Origin: Antedon mediterranea | Taxonomy: Eukaryota; Echinodermata; Crinoidea; Comatulida; Antedonidae | Assembly: GCF_964355755.1 (NCBI RefSeq) | Contig: NC_092673.1 | Location: 26,541,001 to 26,605,000 of the forward strand | Direction of reading: 5' to 3' | DNA: 64,000 nucleotides | Shown here: positions 47,901-59,700 of the stretch, piece by piece | Numbering within the stretch: position 1 is the stretch's first letter | Layout of the letters: every line of letters begins with the position of its first letter | The notes under the pieces: generated by a model | The model's database searches: none | What the model was told of the DNA's origin: nothing | Seen by the model: the letters and a program-made list of their open reading frames with translations, nothing else | Translations under genes and position numbers: made by a program

Positions 47901-49832
47901 AATATATTTTAACATGTTTAACTTCCAACATAAAAACAGGGTAAGGACTGCAGTGGCCATGGAACACACTGTGCCGGTACTGTTGGTAGCGAGCATTACG
48001 GAGTTGCACCTGGTGTGATACTATTTAGCGCCAGAGTCTTCAACTGTGAGGGCAAGGGCTATAAGTCCATCACAATTAAAGGTAATTACAATAATACGAA
48101 TACCTGCATATATAAAATTCACAATGTGCATAAATGAACAAGCGGCGCATTGTATCCGACTATCAAGCATCTACACGACATGATTTGTCCAGTATCAGAC
48201 ATATTTTTTTATACTTGTGTATCACATGTAACGAAACCGTAACCCAGCCTCTGAAACAGAATTCAATTGTATATATTTGTTGTGGCTAGCCATGAATGAA
48301 GTATTGATCAACGGTACTGCACCAGCAGTTGTCTCCATGTCTCTTGGAGGATCTCCCAACCAGGCACAAGACGAAATGGTAAAGATACTCTTCGAAGCCG
48401 GCTTTGTGGTAGTTGTTGCTGCTGGCAATAATGATGATGACGCTTGCTTGAAGTCTCCAGCAAGAGCATATGAAGTAAGGTTTTAATTAATCAGCAAGTC
48501 AAATGGCCGTACCTAGAGAGCCAACAATATCGGCATGGTTGTGGGATTTAATAAATAAAGAATTAAATAAGGACTACAGGTTGAGGTTGACTCAATATGT
48601 TGAGTGTACACAGTTTACCCGTGTGCACTTTAAAGAACCTAGTTCATCATTCGAGACGAGTAGGGGTTATCGTGGGTTTCACAAACAAACAGTTCACAAA
48701 ATCAGGGAATAACCTCCTATGTGCCTCTCAATAAAAGTGTCTATTTCTAGTAGGGCTAAAATTTGAGTGGGTGTTGGTCACACCATGGACAAAAGAACAC
48801 ATGATCAGATATGAAGTGGTTAACAGACACATCTTACACAGAAATACTGAATAATTTTCTTTTTCTTGGGCTTCTGTCTTCCATTGAAATTGTTCATCTT
48901 TTCTATCGTGAAACTTCAACTGCAGCTTACTGTACTGCAGTGTATGTCTGAAATATGGGTTGGTCCACTCAGCTGCAAATGAGCACCTGGCTGAAAAATA
49001 CTAGAGAGGATAAGGTGGCTTGGAAGGAATTGGTCACCCTACCACAAAATGACATGGCTTAGCACCATGAGCTCCTAACAGCTCATTCCTGATAACAACA
49101 AATCCCATTCCACTCAGAGTTTGAAAAATCCGCATCTTCAGAACGCATACAGCTCTTTAATTTCTTCTTATAGGCTATCACAGTAGGTGCCACGAACATT
49201 AACGACACCAGAGCCTACTTCTCTAACTATGGAATAGCTGTTGACATGTTTGCACCTGGAAGATATATTGAATCTTTAGACTTTGAGACAAACAATGGAA
49301 CATCAGTTAAATCGGGTACTTCAATGGCAACACCTCACGTGTCAGGTATTTCCTTTTCACAATACTTTCTTTTCTCAATTCTTTTATTTAAACACTAGTG
49401 GTTCAACATCTTTATCTTATTCCCAAATGTTACAAATCAGACATAGAAAGGCTAAAAGTAGAATTGTAAAATGAACACGGAATTCCATGGGTAACAAATG
49501 TAAGCCCTAAAACAACTTTTTCGAATAATTAACCAAGCGAACTTCCCAATTCTGCACCTTCTGCACTGTACACCAATTTACTTTTTACAAGAGGTCCTCT
49601 TCTAATAAACTTTGCATTGTAATATATTAGTCTATCTAGTCATAGTCTAAACAATATGTAACTTATGTTAGTTATCTTTTTCTATATTTTAGGATTGGCT
49701 GCCATTTTGATAGGTAAAGGAACACTTCCAGAGGATGTCCCCGACGCCATCTATGACCTAACAACAAAAGAGATAGTCAAAGATGCTGGCGAATACTCCT
49801 ATAATAGGTTTATGTACGTTCCTAACTCCTAA
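44916..49832 (+). CDS. Secreted subtilisin-like serine protease, proteinase K type (S8)
   Basis: Eight in-phase exons: 44916-45191, 45694-45822, 46560-46695, 47354-47460, 47940-48081, 48290-48474, 49174-49345, 49693-49832. The product has 428 residues. An N-terminal signal peptide ([14 protein letters not shown]) is followed by a Pro/Thr/Glu-rich linker (about 23-45), then an I9-type inhibitor propeptide (RYIIILK to VRYIEHD, about 86-148) and the S8 domain. The catalytic triad is visible: Asp192 (VIDSG), His223 (GHGTHCAG) and Ser375 ([11 protein letters not shown]), with oxyanion Asn310 (AAGNN). All key residues are intact, so an active enzyme that removes its own propeptide is expected. It would hydrolyse peptide bonds outside the cell or in lysosome-like compartments; the substrate is unknown. 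Introns 3 and 4 carry three family-1 MITE-like copies. The exon 6 acceptor (tgtggctag) is weak, so that boundary is the least certain. Confidence 0.9.
46741..46930. mobile_element. MITE-like element, family 1 copy 5 (protease intron 3)
   Basis: The ends 'taagcgtggttcccactag' and 'tagtgggaaccaagcatta' are inverted repeats. The interior matches the copies at 47098 and 47585 in reverse orientation ('tttgatttcacgcaggcggg' here). No coding capacity. Confidence 0.88.
46995..47085. repeat. (AAT)n with 'tttatatagcgc' repeat
   Basis: An (aat)n/(aataat) run is followed by 'tttatatagcgcacatatcc' and 'aaaagtgctcaaggcgg'. It is the same kind of unit as at 2085-2165. It sits between two family-1 copies in protease intron 3. 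Confidence 0.65.
47098..47300. mobile_element. MITE-like element, family 1 copy 6 (protease intron 3)
   Basis: The ends 'taaagcttggttccactag' and 'ctagtgagaaccacgcttta' are inverted repeats. Inside are 'gcctgcgtgaaatcaaacc' and 'cttgtgattacgcaatac'. It is about 200 bp long, the apparent full length of this subfamily. Confidence 0.9.
47585..47796. mobile_element. MITE-like element, family 1 copy 7 (protease intron 4)
   Basis: It starts 'taaagcttggttcccacta', ends 'tagtgggaaccacgcttta' and is nearly identical to the copy at 47098-47300 through most of its length. High similarity between neighbours suggests recent activity. Confidence 0.9.
48490..49160. other. Protease intron 6, possible dispersed repeat
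   Basis: This intron has less AT-rich, unique-looking sequence such as 'cacagtttacccgtgtgcac' and 'aaatgagcacctggctg' and could be an old retroposon. No second copy occurs in the window and no coding frame is convincing. Confidence 0.3.
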
Positions 49833-49865
49833 ATACAACGAATAGGCATTATACTGTAACTTGTA

Positions 49866-49962
49866 ACGGCTCTGTCTACACTATCAAACTTTATGTGACT
49901 AAAAATATGATGTGCCTATATATCTTTTTTGTCAAACTAGTTTGATTGTGTAGACAGAGCTG
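49866..49962. mobile_element. MITE-like element, family 2 copy 4, internally shortened
   Basis: The ends 'ggctctgtctacactatcaa' and 'attgtgtagacagagctg' form inverted repeats. The interior keeps 'gatgtgcctatatatc' but is shorter than the other copies. It begins 33 bp after the protease stop codon, so it probably lies in the 3' untranslated region. Confidence 0.85.
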
Positions 49963-50557
49963 AAACGTGAATAATGTTCATTTCATAGCAAAATAATATT
50001 ATTTAAAATTATATAAATTTTCAAGTGTAATATTTAATTTATAACAAAAAATAATATTGTAATTTGAAAAAAAAAGATTTAAACTACCAGTATGTGTTTT
50101 AACTTTAATAATGATTGTATTCATGATAACAACATAAATCCATAATATTCATTCAGCATTTTAATTTTATTTGAATAATTTTTATCATGACTATAAATAG
50201 TAATGATAAACAACTTCAGAAACGGTGGTGGTCTAGGTTTTCCAATTTAAATCTTCTATATAGCACTAACCCAAAATTTTTTCCATCTCCTCCTAAACTG
50301 CACAATTGATACTCCTGAAATTCTCTTGCATTGGTACATCACAATTAGGTCATTAGGAGGTCATCACTAGCAATATCAAATTCACTAACTAGATAGCACT
50401 TGTTCATTAAACAATAAGAGCCAGTAAAATCTAATAATTTATTATATATTTGGATGGCATTGTATGAGTGCGATATTCAATTGGTGTAATTATTTTTATG
50501 ATATTTTGGAGTATTAAATCATAAAAAAAAGGAAACAACACTCACTTTGTTTCCAAA

Positions 50558-50563
50558 CTTTAT
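50558..50563 (-). terminator. Polyadenylation signal AATAAA, ANAPC2
   Basis: On the minus strand 'ccaataaag' lies about 57 bp after the ANAPC2 stop codon, implying a very short 3' untranslated region. Confidence 0.5.
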
Positions 50564-50619
50564 TGGATTTAAAGAAAGATTGCGATCAACATAACGGGTC
50601 ATCACAAACTCAATGGTCA

Positions 50620-53600
50620 TCAGCTGGTCTTAGGAAGCCTGTATATCCCACCAGCGTAAATTAACTGCTGATCTCGAACCTTGCGGTCAAGGAATACTCT
50701 TAGTTCCTGTTCGCTGCATTCCGATGATGCAGGTCCTTGCATTGCAAACATCTTCAACATTGAGTGGATCCTTTCTAAGGGTAAACTTTCTAAGTTGGTT
50801 AACATTCCCACTATGTAAGACCAGAACATCTGAAATAAATAAACGATACAAATAATGTATTTATTTTAAAAAAATCATCAAAAAGTAAATTAGTACAGTA
50901 GAATAAAATATCCACAAAAGGAGGATTTAAAGTGCACACGAGTCATTATTTTCACATGTAGAGTTCATGAAATTGAATCAACATTTTTCCAAGACCAAAA
51001 TTCAAGTGCAAAAAGAGTCTTTATACATTGCTGTATATCAATGCTTTTATGCTGTAAGAAAACAGCTACCAGTGGCACTGTTACAGAAAATGTGAAAGCA
51101 CATCTGCAAATGTATTCACTCTTAAGCTCTGTCTACACTATCATACTAGTTTGACAAAATATGTGTTCAAATTTGGTAGTGATATGCTTAAATATGGCAA
51201 TGAAATATGGCCCATCATAATGTCCATATATGGGCACATCACATTTTTTTTGTCACATAAAGTTTGATAGACAGAGCTTGTGTGCTTAAAGAAACAAAGC
51301 AACACGTACCTGCAGCTCTTCCTCTTTCTGGTCTTGAGCGGATGCCATTGCTGATTCAATCTCTTCATCACTGTCAATCATCAAAACATCCTCTCCACCT
51401 TGTTGGCCTTGTTGTTCTTCCACAAGTACAAACGTGTCTTCCTGGTCTTCCTTCAAGACTCCTTGGCTTTGCCAGAATGCTATCTTGCGTCTCAGAGCTG
51501 TGCTTGGCACTTGCATTAGACTACTCAGCTCTTCAATTGTCCATTTGGCTACAGAAGAAATGTCAACAGTGTGTGAGAAAGAGGGCTTACACAATCTTGT
51601 AGGCAAGAGAAGAATAATATCAATAATAAAGAAATAACATATATTGTTCCTTATTCATTTTACAGAAGGAGAGGTTCTACTTAACATAAAATAACACTAA
51701 ATATTACTTTGTGTAACTGAACAAATACAAAAATACACTCTCTCTCTCTCTCTCTGTCACCTCAATTATTAGATAAATGAATCTTGAACCAATATTCACA
51801 ATTGCATTTTTAATTCTGAACTCTTACTTTAATTCTAAATCTTACCTTTATTTTGAAAGTGAATTATAATAGTAGCGTGAATCGGAGAAACAGAAAATGA
51901 CAGTTTTCTATTCTTCAATTCAATATCTAAATTCACCAAACCGATGTTTGTTTTCCAGTTCAGCGTACGTGATCCTTTAAGCGTTTCAAAACTAGTCCGA
52001 TAAGCGTTCATTGATTTTTGGATGGCTTCTGGTAACTCCAATTTTTCTTCTTTAAGATTTGGCCAAAATTGAGCAGACAAAATCAAAGAATTAAAATCCA
52101 CTTCCTAGTTAAAAAAAATACCAGTATGCAATTAATTAAATACATATAGAATAAAACTTTTATTGTAAAATCATTAACATTTTCATTTTAGGCATATTGT
52201 CAGAGATTCACGGTCATCAACGATGGCAAGATTGTCCACAAGACAAATGTAAATCATACAATACAAATGCACTGTTTTAATACATTTGTGTCTTAAATTT
52301 CAGATTAAAATGACTATTTAATGTAAACCAAATTTAAACTGTTATGGAGGTGCTAAGACAAAGACATCTTATTTATAAAGATTTTTATTAGATTTAAAAA
52401 AAATGTAAAATATTCACTAAATACTGTACCTCTTCCTTTTTTGTCTTCTCCTTACTTTCTTCTTTCTCTTCCTGTTCTAGTTGTTTCTCTTTTATATTAG
52501 CGTTTATTCTCTTAGAGTCCGCCACGTCCTTCAACATTACTTCACAGAAGTGGAGTTGAGACTCGCCAAAACGCAACTTCAACAGTTCAAGATAACGCAG
52601 CTCTCTGGCGGTGTCAAAGTTAAATGAGGTCAGAATGCGATCTGCTAACAATGTACGATATTCACTAACAAATAACTCTCTGCTTCCATATATGTTAACC
52701 AATGTGCTGATGATATCCGATGACCTTCGACTTTTAGAAGTGTTACCTTCAAAATAAAAGGAATTTGATGCTATTATGTGTGATCTTTTTTTTACTTGAA
52801 AATAACTTTTTATTACAGTTTTTTATATATGATTATGAAAAACAAATGATCATAAAATGACACCTGGTGATCATAAACTGACATCTGTTGATTGTAACCT
52901 GGCGATCATAAAAAGACACCTGACAATCATAAAAAAACATCTGGTGATCATATAAAGACACCTAGTGATCATAAAAAGACACCTGGTGATCATATAGACA
53001 CCTGGTGATCATAAAAAGACACCTGGCAATCATAATAAGACACCTGGCAATCATAAAAAGACACCTGGCGATCATAAAAAGACACCTGGCGATCATAAAA
53101 AGACACCTGGCGATCATAAAAAGACACCTGGCAATCATAAAAAGACACCTGGCGATCATAAAAAGACACCTGGCGATCATAAAAAGACACCTGGCAATCA
53201 TAAAAAGGCACCTGATGCTCATAAAAAGACACCTGGTAGTCATAAAAAGATTTGGTTTGGTTTTGGAAGTTGACTATATATTCATAGTATAACTACTACT
53301 AATTCCACATGGAATTGTGGATCTAGCCAGCGGATTTTACATACTTACCTGGATCAGCATCAATTGGATCTGGTTGCCAGTTACTGGGGTCCTCTTCTTC
53401 CTCCTCACTCATGTAACTCTCATCCATTTGAAGTGGTTCTGCTTTAATGAGTTCTTCAGCTAAGTCACTGCTACTGTCATCTGTTAAGCTTGAAACGATG
53501 CAACGCACAGTATCCTCACGACTCCTGTACTTACACAAAAATAAATCATGTTTTATTCTGGGAAACTTCCGTTAAGATATTTAATCTCACAACATTTAGA

Positions 53601-56502
53601 TTTTCAAGTAATCCATGTAAGAAGTCATCATAAAATACACAAATAGATTATATCAAATTAACAGTTAATTGTTTTAATTCACAATCAAAATAAAACACAA
53701 ATATTATTTAGTTTACCTTAAATATTTTCTAACAGGCTCACATACAATTTCTAACATGACGCCCGATTGGTCAAGAACTTTCAATGACCGTATTGAAGAG
53801 ATGTATTGAGTTAGTATATCAGCTGTGTTTACACCTATAGCAAAATAAACATGTTATTACTTTAAATACAGTATATGAATGTGTAGAGTCCAATGGGGCC
53901 TGGTTACAAAATTTAGCATAAAACTTAGTGGGGTAGGATTAAATCAATCAAAGGGATGGGATTATACTCGAACATGAGATTATATTGGCCATATACATTA
54001 CTACATCAAGTGGAAATCTAAAATTTGGGTACCTGGATGCAGAAGTCGTCTTTCAAAGTCATTACGCAATGACCTAATCAAGTGTGAACGCAAGTCTGTT
54101 TTCTTAAGACACATTTTCAAGTCTTCCAGCGCTTTCATAGACTCAGGAAACTCGACGATGATGTTAAATAGTTCTTGAATGCGTAGTTTTGCGAATGTCT
54201 GATACAGGAAGTATTGTAAACGGTCCTTCCACTTGGCGATTGTTTCCGCAGCATCTGAGGTGGTTGTTGAATTGCCTTGGCAAATATTTGTCAACCATGC
54301 AACAACTTTATCATTTAACCACTGGAAATAATAATATAATATTTTTGTATTCATGAAAAAGCAGCAATATATCAACACAATACTATTATGCATTCAGTAA
54401 CTGAAAACTAGGCGATAATAATAGTATTATCTAATTTTCAATTTTAATCAGCTTTTACAGCGCTAATTTTATTACTTAACTCATTTGTTTAATTATCTTT
54501 AATGTTTTATGTATGTACCTGTTTTTATGAGTTCTGTATTTAAAGTATTTTAATGTGTCAATGCCAAAGAAAACCAAATTTCCAAAAATTATTGGACGAA
54601 TAAATATCTACAGTATCTAATTAGCAAATTCATAATGACCTTTAGGTGACCTGATTGTTAAATTGGTCTAAAAAATATATTTTTTAAAGGTTCCCAATCA
54701 TTTGGTCATGCCATTTAAGAGAAGATAGTATCTATGCGTAAACAAATTTTGGATTAGTCTTATTATGTACAGTAGATGGTTTCTTTGATAACTAAAATTA
54801 ATTGTGTCATATCACAACTGTATTTGGTCATATCCCTACCATATTTGGGCACATCACACTTCTTTCTCAAACTATTTTGATAGTGTAGACAGGGCTTTAC
54901 AGTACTTACCTCTTCTAAATTGTCCAGAAAACTAACTTCAAACTCACCGTGGCATGAGTTTTTAACATGCTGCTGTATTCTTGTGTGGATAATACCAGTA
55001 ATAGCCTCTCCACACAAATGCTCTAGCAAACCAAGGGAAAACCTGTAAAATAATTCACATAAAATCATAAATATTTTGTATTGGCTCATATATAATCCAA
55101 CCCTACAACACATTGTAGTGTTTTTGGTTTAAAATATATTTTCTTCTGAACATATACAGTAGTAGCTTATTAGCTCATTATCACCATTTTTTTCCTGTTT
55201 TTTCCCTTCTTACTGTCTTCTTTTTCACACTATTGCCTAGAGGGATGTTTATTTTCGGTTTGAGGGTCGGAGGCCCGATCTTCTTGATACCGTACCTTTA
55301 GCAGCCAGAGCAAAAGTATTCCTAGCAATTGATTAATTACAGTACTTAGAGAATAAACGAGGACATATTGATTGAAATAGAGGAGAGGCAAATAATGAAA
55401 AGGATAGTGGAGCAGCAAAAGCAATAGATTAGACATAGAATTAGGAAAGGAGGACTTTTGGCAGATGACAAGGTGGTAGACAAGGTAGGTAGACTTACAG
55501 TTGTGAATTTACTTGGTAAAAAGATTTAAGTATTTCTTGACATGTACAGCAATCTGTATTAGTACAACCATTAGACTGAGGGTCTTTCTCACGTTCAGTC
55601 TCGTCTTCCATTCCATCATCGTCGGAAATCTCGAAAGCTTTGAAAGCCTTTGAGTAAAACTGCCAAACAATATTCTTTCGAAACTTTTGCGGCATGTGGT
55701 AAAACTGCGTTGCTTTGATTAGTACAATGAAACGTTCTTTTATTGTGAATAGTTTATGTTTTTGGGAGGCATCATCACAAGATATCTTATTAACAGCTTG
55801 CCTCAATTGGACGTAAGGTTGTAAGGAAGAATGCAAGTTGTCAACACCAAGTACAAATGCATGGTTTGTGCAAGTGATGTTTTTCTGATCAGGGCAAAAA
55901 TAACTCCAGAAATTTGGGGAAAACTTGTTTTGGAGATCCTGGCGTAGTTTCTCCAAAAGCCATTCTTCAATGAGGATGCCAAATCCTTGCTGATAGAGAG
56001 CGGACACAGATTCTAGCAGACAACCTGAATCTACCTACATTGTACAAAAAAACATTAGAAGAAGAGAAACAATCAATTTTCTAATATTTTTTATTTATTT
56101 ATTCATTTATTCATTTTTATTTATTTATTTATTTTAATAGTCTAGGCCTATCTAGGCTACACTTCTCTTCTTGCTACTAAATTTTAGTAATACTAATTAA
56201 TTAATAATAGGGCGGCAGAAAAAAAGCCCGGTGGTACGGTTTAGTACTTCTAGTAGTAGGGCTTGCTAGGCTTACTCTATCTACTAACTAGCTAGGACAC
56301 AGCAGGTGTACGATCCCATCCCGATCTACTACTATCTAACTTAACTAGGCCTAGCTACTAGCCAACAGCAGCCGGCCTTGGCCCCTCTATCCTGCCTGGC
56401 CTGGGCCTAGAGTACTAGTAACTACCTACTAACCTTTTCTTGTTTCTTAGATATAGAATGTTCTAATACATCCCACGATGTATTTACAATGTCATAATTC
56501 AT
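50620..56502 (-). CDS. ANAPC2: Anaphase-promoting complex subunit 2 (cullin subunit)
   Basis: Ten in-phase exons on the minus strand: 56434-56502, 55499-56034, 54910-55042, 54033-54321, 53717-53834, 53349-53524, 52430-52746, 51846-52104, 51310-51548, 50620-50829. The product has 781 residues, slightly shorter than the ~820 of vertebrates. APC2 is the cullin-like scaffold of the APC/C E3 ubiquitin ligase, which binds the RING subunit APC11 and drives cyclin and securin degradation. Recognised stretches are MNYDIVNTSWDVLEH at the start, GVNTADILTQYISSI (343-357), YLRSREDTVR (380-389), RRSSDIISTLVNIYGS (about 447-462), the cullin segment ELLKLRFGE...HFCEVMLKD, and a C-terminal winged helix ending VRDQQLIYAGGIYRLPK. 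Intron 6 holds a 21-bp minisatellite; introns 3 and 9 hold family-2 elements. It shares its promoter region with NEU1. Confidence 0.96.
51122..51279. mobile_element. MITE-like element, family 2 copy 5 (ANAPC2 intron 9)
   Basis: This is the best-preserved copy: 'ttaagctctgtctacactat' at the left and 'agtttgatagacagagctt' at the right. The interior holds 'tttggtagtgatatgct', 'atgtccatatatgggcac' and 'catcacatttttttt'. About 158 bp, no coding capacity. Confidence 0.9.
51737..51757. repeat. (CT)n microsatellite in ANAPC2 intron 8
   Basis: A short uninterrupted run of 'ct' dinucleotides. Confidence 0.9.
52848..53250. repeat. Minisatellite, about 19 copies of a 21-bp unit (ANAPC2 intron 6)
   Basis: The unit is 'gatcataaaaagacacctgg' plus one base, varying mainly between 'ggcgatc', 'ggcaatc' and 'ggtgatc'. 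Because 21 is a multiple of three and the unit lacks stops in several frames, long artificial open frames appear on both strands. It lies wholly between ANAPC2 exons 7 and 6 and is not coding. Confidence 0.95.
54777..54899. mobile_element. MITE-like element, family 2 copy 6 (ANAPC2 intron 3)
   Basis: The right end 'gatagtgtagacagggcttt' is well kept; the left end 'ttctttgataactaaaatt' is eroded. The interior shares 'catatccctaccatatttgg' and 'gggcacatcacactt'. Its end is only about 10 bp from the exon 3 splice donor. Confidence 0.75.
56090..56136. repeat. (TTTA)n/(TTCA) simple repeat
   Basis: A run of 'attt' units with 'attc' variants in ANAPC2 intron 1. Confidence 0.85.
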
Positions 56503-56746
56503 TTTTTAATTCTTAAGAAACCACCCGCGCCAAACCAAAAACATATTTCAATTTTAATCAAAGAAGCCCGGCCCTCTATTATAGATACGGGGAAATCCCT
56601 TCAACAAATCACACGCCCTCTAGAGTTACTACTATTTTAGGGGAACCCCCTTTGTTGAGTTGAATCATTCATCACATGACATGCAAAACCTCTAGGTAGG
56701 CCCTAAACATAACAATACATAAGTTGTCAAATAGAAAGTGAAAATA
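56503..56746. promoter_or_regulatory. Putative bidirectional promoter of ANAPC2 and NEU1
   Basis: The ANAPC2 start codon (56502-56500, minus) and the NEU1 start codon (56747-56749, plus) are 244 bp apart and diverge. Both 5' untranslated regions and both core promoters must fit here, unless untranslated upstream exons exist. Sequence includes 'aaaccacccgcgcc' and 'aagcccggccc', locally richer in GC than the surroundings. No TATA box is obvious. Confidence 0.6.
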
Positions 56747-59700
56747 ATGTTGCTGTTGTTAATTATATCGACGTTTTGTTGTTTGGAAGTAGTACACACA
56801 CATCCAGAAAATCAAAAAATTGGCGGAGTGACGCAGGTAGGCACTAACAACTATAATAAAGACAAAGCAATTGTCATATTTATTTCGCTAGTATTATTAG
56901 GCCTAAGGAGGCTAACCTACCTATCTAGACCTACCCAACTGTGCCGTCTAACTAGACCTTAGCCTATAGACAGGTAGTTGGTTGGGCCTTTCTAAGCCCT
57001 ACACTTGAAGGTGGTTAGGCTTTTGAATACGTCACTAACATTAACACAATCCCATCATAATCCTGTATACTTTTTTTTATGAACTGTCTAGTCTGTGTAT
57101 GAATTACTAGTTTAGATTATAATAATATTGCTCTTTTTTAATATGGTATATGGGTGATCCGCCTTTTAAAGTTTATGGTTAATAAGAAGTACATTATCAC
57201 TTCAGTTAAATATTCATGATCTATGCTACTATCAATGTTATTACCTTACAGGTTGAGCCACTGGTGACATTGGAAGAGAAGATCTGGGTAGCAGGCGATG
57301 CTGATGTATCCCACTATCGCATCCCATTACTAACATACACTCCAAAAAACAAAAATCTGCTGGCTATGGCCGAGGCCAGAAAATATGCAACGTCGGATGC
57401 TGGGTCAAAGTTTCTGGCAATCAGAAGGTCTAATGATGGAGGTAATTGCTGGTAACCAAATCAAGGGTCATCGTTTACCACTTAGTTGGACCAAGGCAAT
57501 CTAACAACAGGACAATGAGCTCACTTTGCCAAGTTAGGAACTTGTAACAGTCCTAATTTGATCTTATGTCTGACTGTGACAAATACCAACATACTGTACT
57601 ATGTACGTATTCTCTGCAGCACACTGTGTCTGTTAAGGGGCATGGAACTGATTTTGTAGCAGCCACAGATAAACCCTTTGATATCCAGAACTCAGCCTCC
57701 TGTTGTTAGATTGCCTTGGTTGGACTATATCTGAAAACTGCTTCAAATCTATAACTTACTGATCTATGGATAAGAAGTGGATGAGTTTGTCTAAATAATT
57801 AATAAACTATTAAATTAATTTCTTAGGGTACAGTTGGAAGCCGCAACAGTTCATTGAAAATGACGGATCAATATTCGACGGAATCAGCCTTGGTTCGGTC
57901 GTCGTCGATGATGAACTTGGTAATATTTTCATCGTGTTCAGCCGTTGTAATCATTACGAGAAGTGCAACATTTCTACACTGTATTACGTGAAGAGTACGG
58001 ATGATGGTTACACGTGGAACAATCCCGTCAATATGTCGATGAGTATTGGTACCAAAGCATTCGCTGCTGGACCAGGGTCCGGTATTCAGGTGAATCATTA
58101 ATAATCATCACTATAATGCACTGTTCTTAAAAACGTTGTGCTCTAAAGGCTTTCAAACCATGTGATTGATTGAACAAATGCATATTTCTGTTTTATTATA
58201 AAATCATATGCATTTTATTTGTGGGGGTGAAAACGTAACCTTATAAAGGTAAAATAATTCCATAGCTAGCATAGCTCCAGATCAGAGGTGGATGATCCAT
58301 GGGGGCGTGCTACTCTAGATCTGTTGACAGCTAAAATTAAATTATGAACTACTTTTTAATATTTTTGATACTGCTCTCCCATGTTAACAAATCCTGGATT
58401 CTCTTTAATAGATTTTATATCTTTTGTTTTAACAGTTAAAAAATAGTAAATATAACGGTCGTCTACTGGTATGCGGTCATGGGACGCTAGATGGTGATGG
58501 TATGTTTTGTCTTATTAGTGACGACCATGGTGATAACTGGCGGTACGGTGGTATGCTGAAGAGTATACCGTACAACACACCAAAGGTATCTGGTGATTTT
58601 ATACCAGATGAATGCCAGGTAATAGTCGATATTTGTTTTACATCCTAGAAATGATAAAATTCAAATTAGGCCCTCTACGAATCCACAAAAGCCACAGTTC
58701 AGTGCCAACCATAAACGACAAAGGCTGAGATGTACCAGTACACACTGGGGTAACTCTCTAATCTGCAATGCAATGGGTTTACAAGTCAGAAATGTACACT
58801 ATACCACACTCCACCAGAACAGTGCTTGTTGAGATGCTAGAACCAGTGCCAATTTTATGACTTTATTTTGCGGTGGCCATGCCTTAAACCATGTGACGAT
58901 TTGATTAATATTATTCAAAAATTACCTAGTTAATTAACCCAACCCATATTTAGTATTTCCCATGTTTATTATACCGTAGCCAATAGAAATGCCTGACGGA
59001 TCTGTAGTAGTCAACACCCGGAATCAAGGCCATTATCACTGTCATTGCCGGATTATTGCCAAAAGTACAGATGGTGGAGAGACATTCCCTATTGATGATG
59101 TGTACTTTGACTTGAACCTAATCGAACCTGCTGTTGCAGCAGGGGCACTTTTCCATAATGGCGTAATGTACTTTACAAATCCAACATCTACTTCACATAG
59201 TGAGTATATATTAGACTTAAAGCAAGGCAATCTAACAACAGGACACTGAGCTCGCCTTGCCAAGACAGTATGTACATATTCTCTATGGGGGTATGGAACT
59301 TATCGTGTCACAGATAAACCCTTTGATCTCTGAACCTCAGCATCCTGTTACTATATTGCCATGTTTAAAACCATTCCCTTTGTATTACAGATAGTAAGTT
59401 GATTCTGTTTTTTTATGTAATTTGAATTGGCCTTTTTATAGTTATTATTTTAAATCCTTTTTACTGTGAATAATGATTTTTAATAAATTATACCATTATG
59501 AATGAAATGGATGAATGAATATTTTAACATGAAAAAAAAAATCATTAAAATATGAAAAATATATACATTTTTTAAATTTTTTTAGGGGTGAACATGACTC
59601 TACATTGGAGCTATGATTTAGGTAAAACATGGAATAACAGCTTAAGCATCTGGCCGAATCCCTCTGGTTACAGTACTATGACTACTATACCTGGACTAGA

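Larger units (their letters stand above)
49833..50619. other. Convergent intergenic region between protease and ANAPC2
   Basis: It contains a family-2 element (49866-49962) just after the protease stop, AT-rich DNA, and the ANAPC2 polyadenylation signal at 50558-50563. No gene is seen. Confidence 0.6.

Noticed and set aside
52962-53292. 80-95-codon frames on both strands with a seven-residue period
   Set aside because: They are translations of the 21-bp minisatellite inside an ANAPC2 intron.
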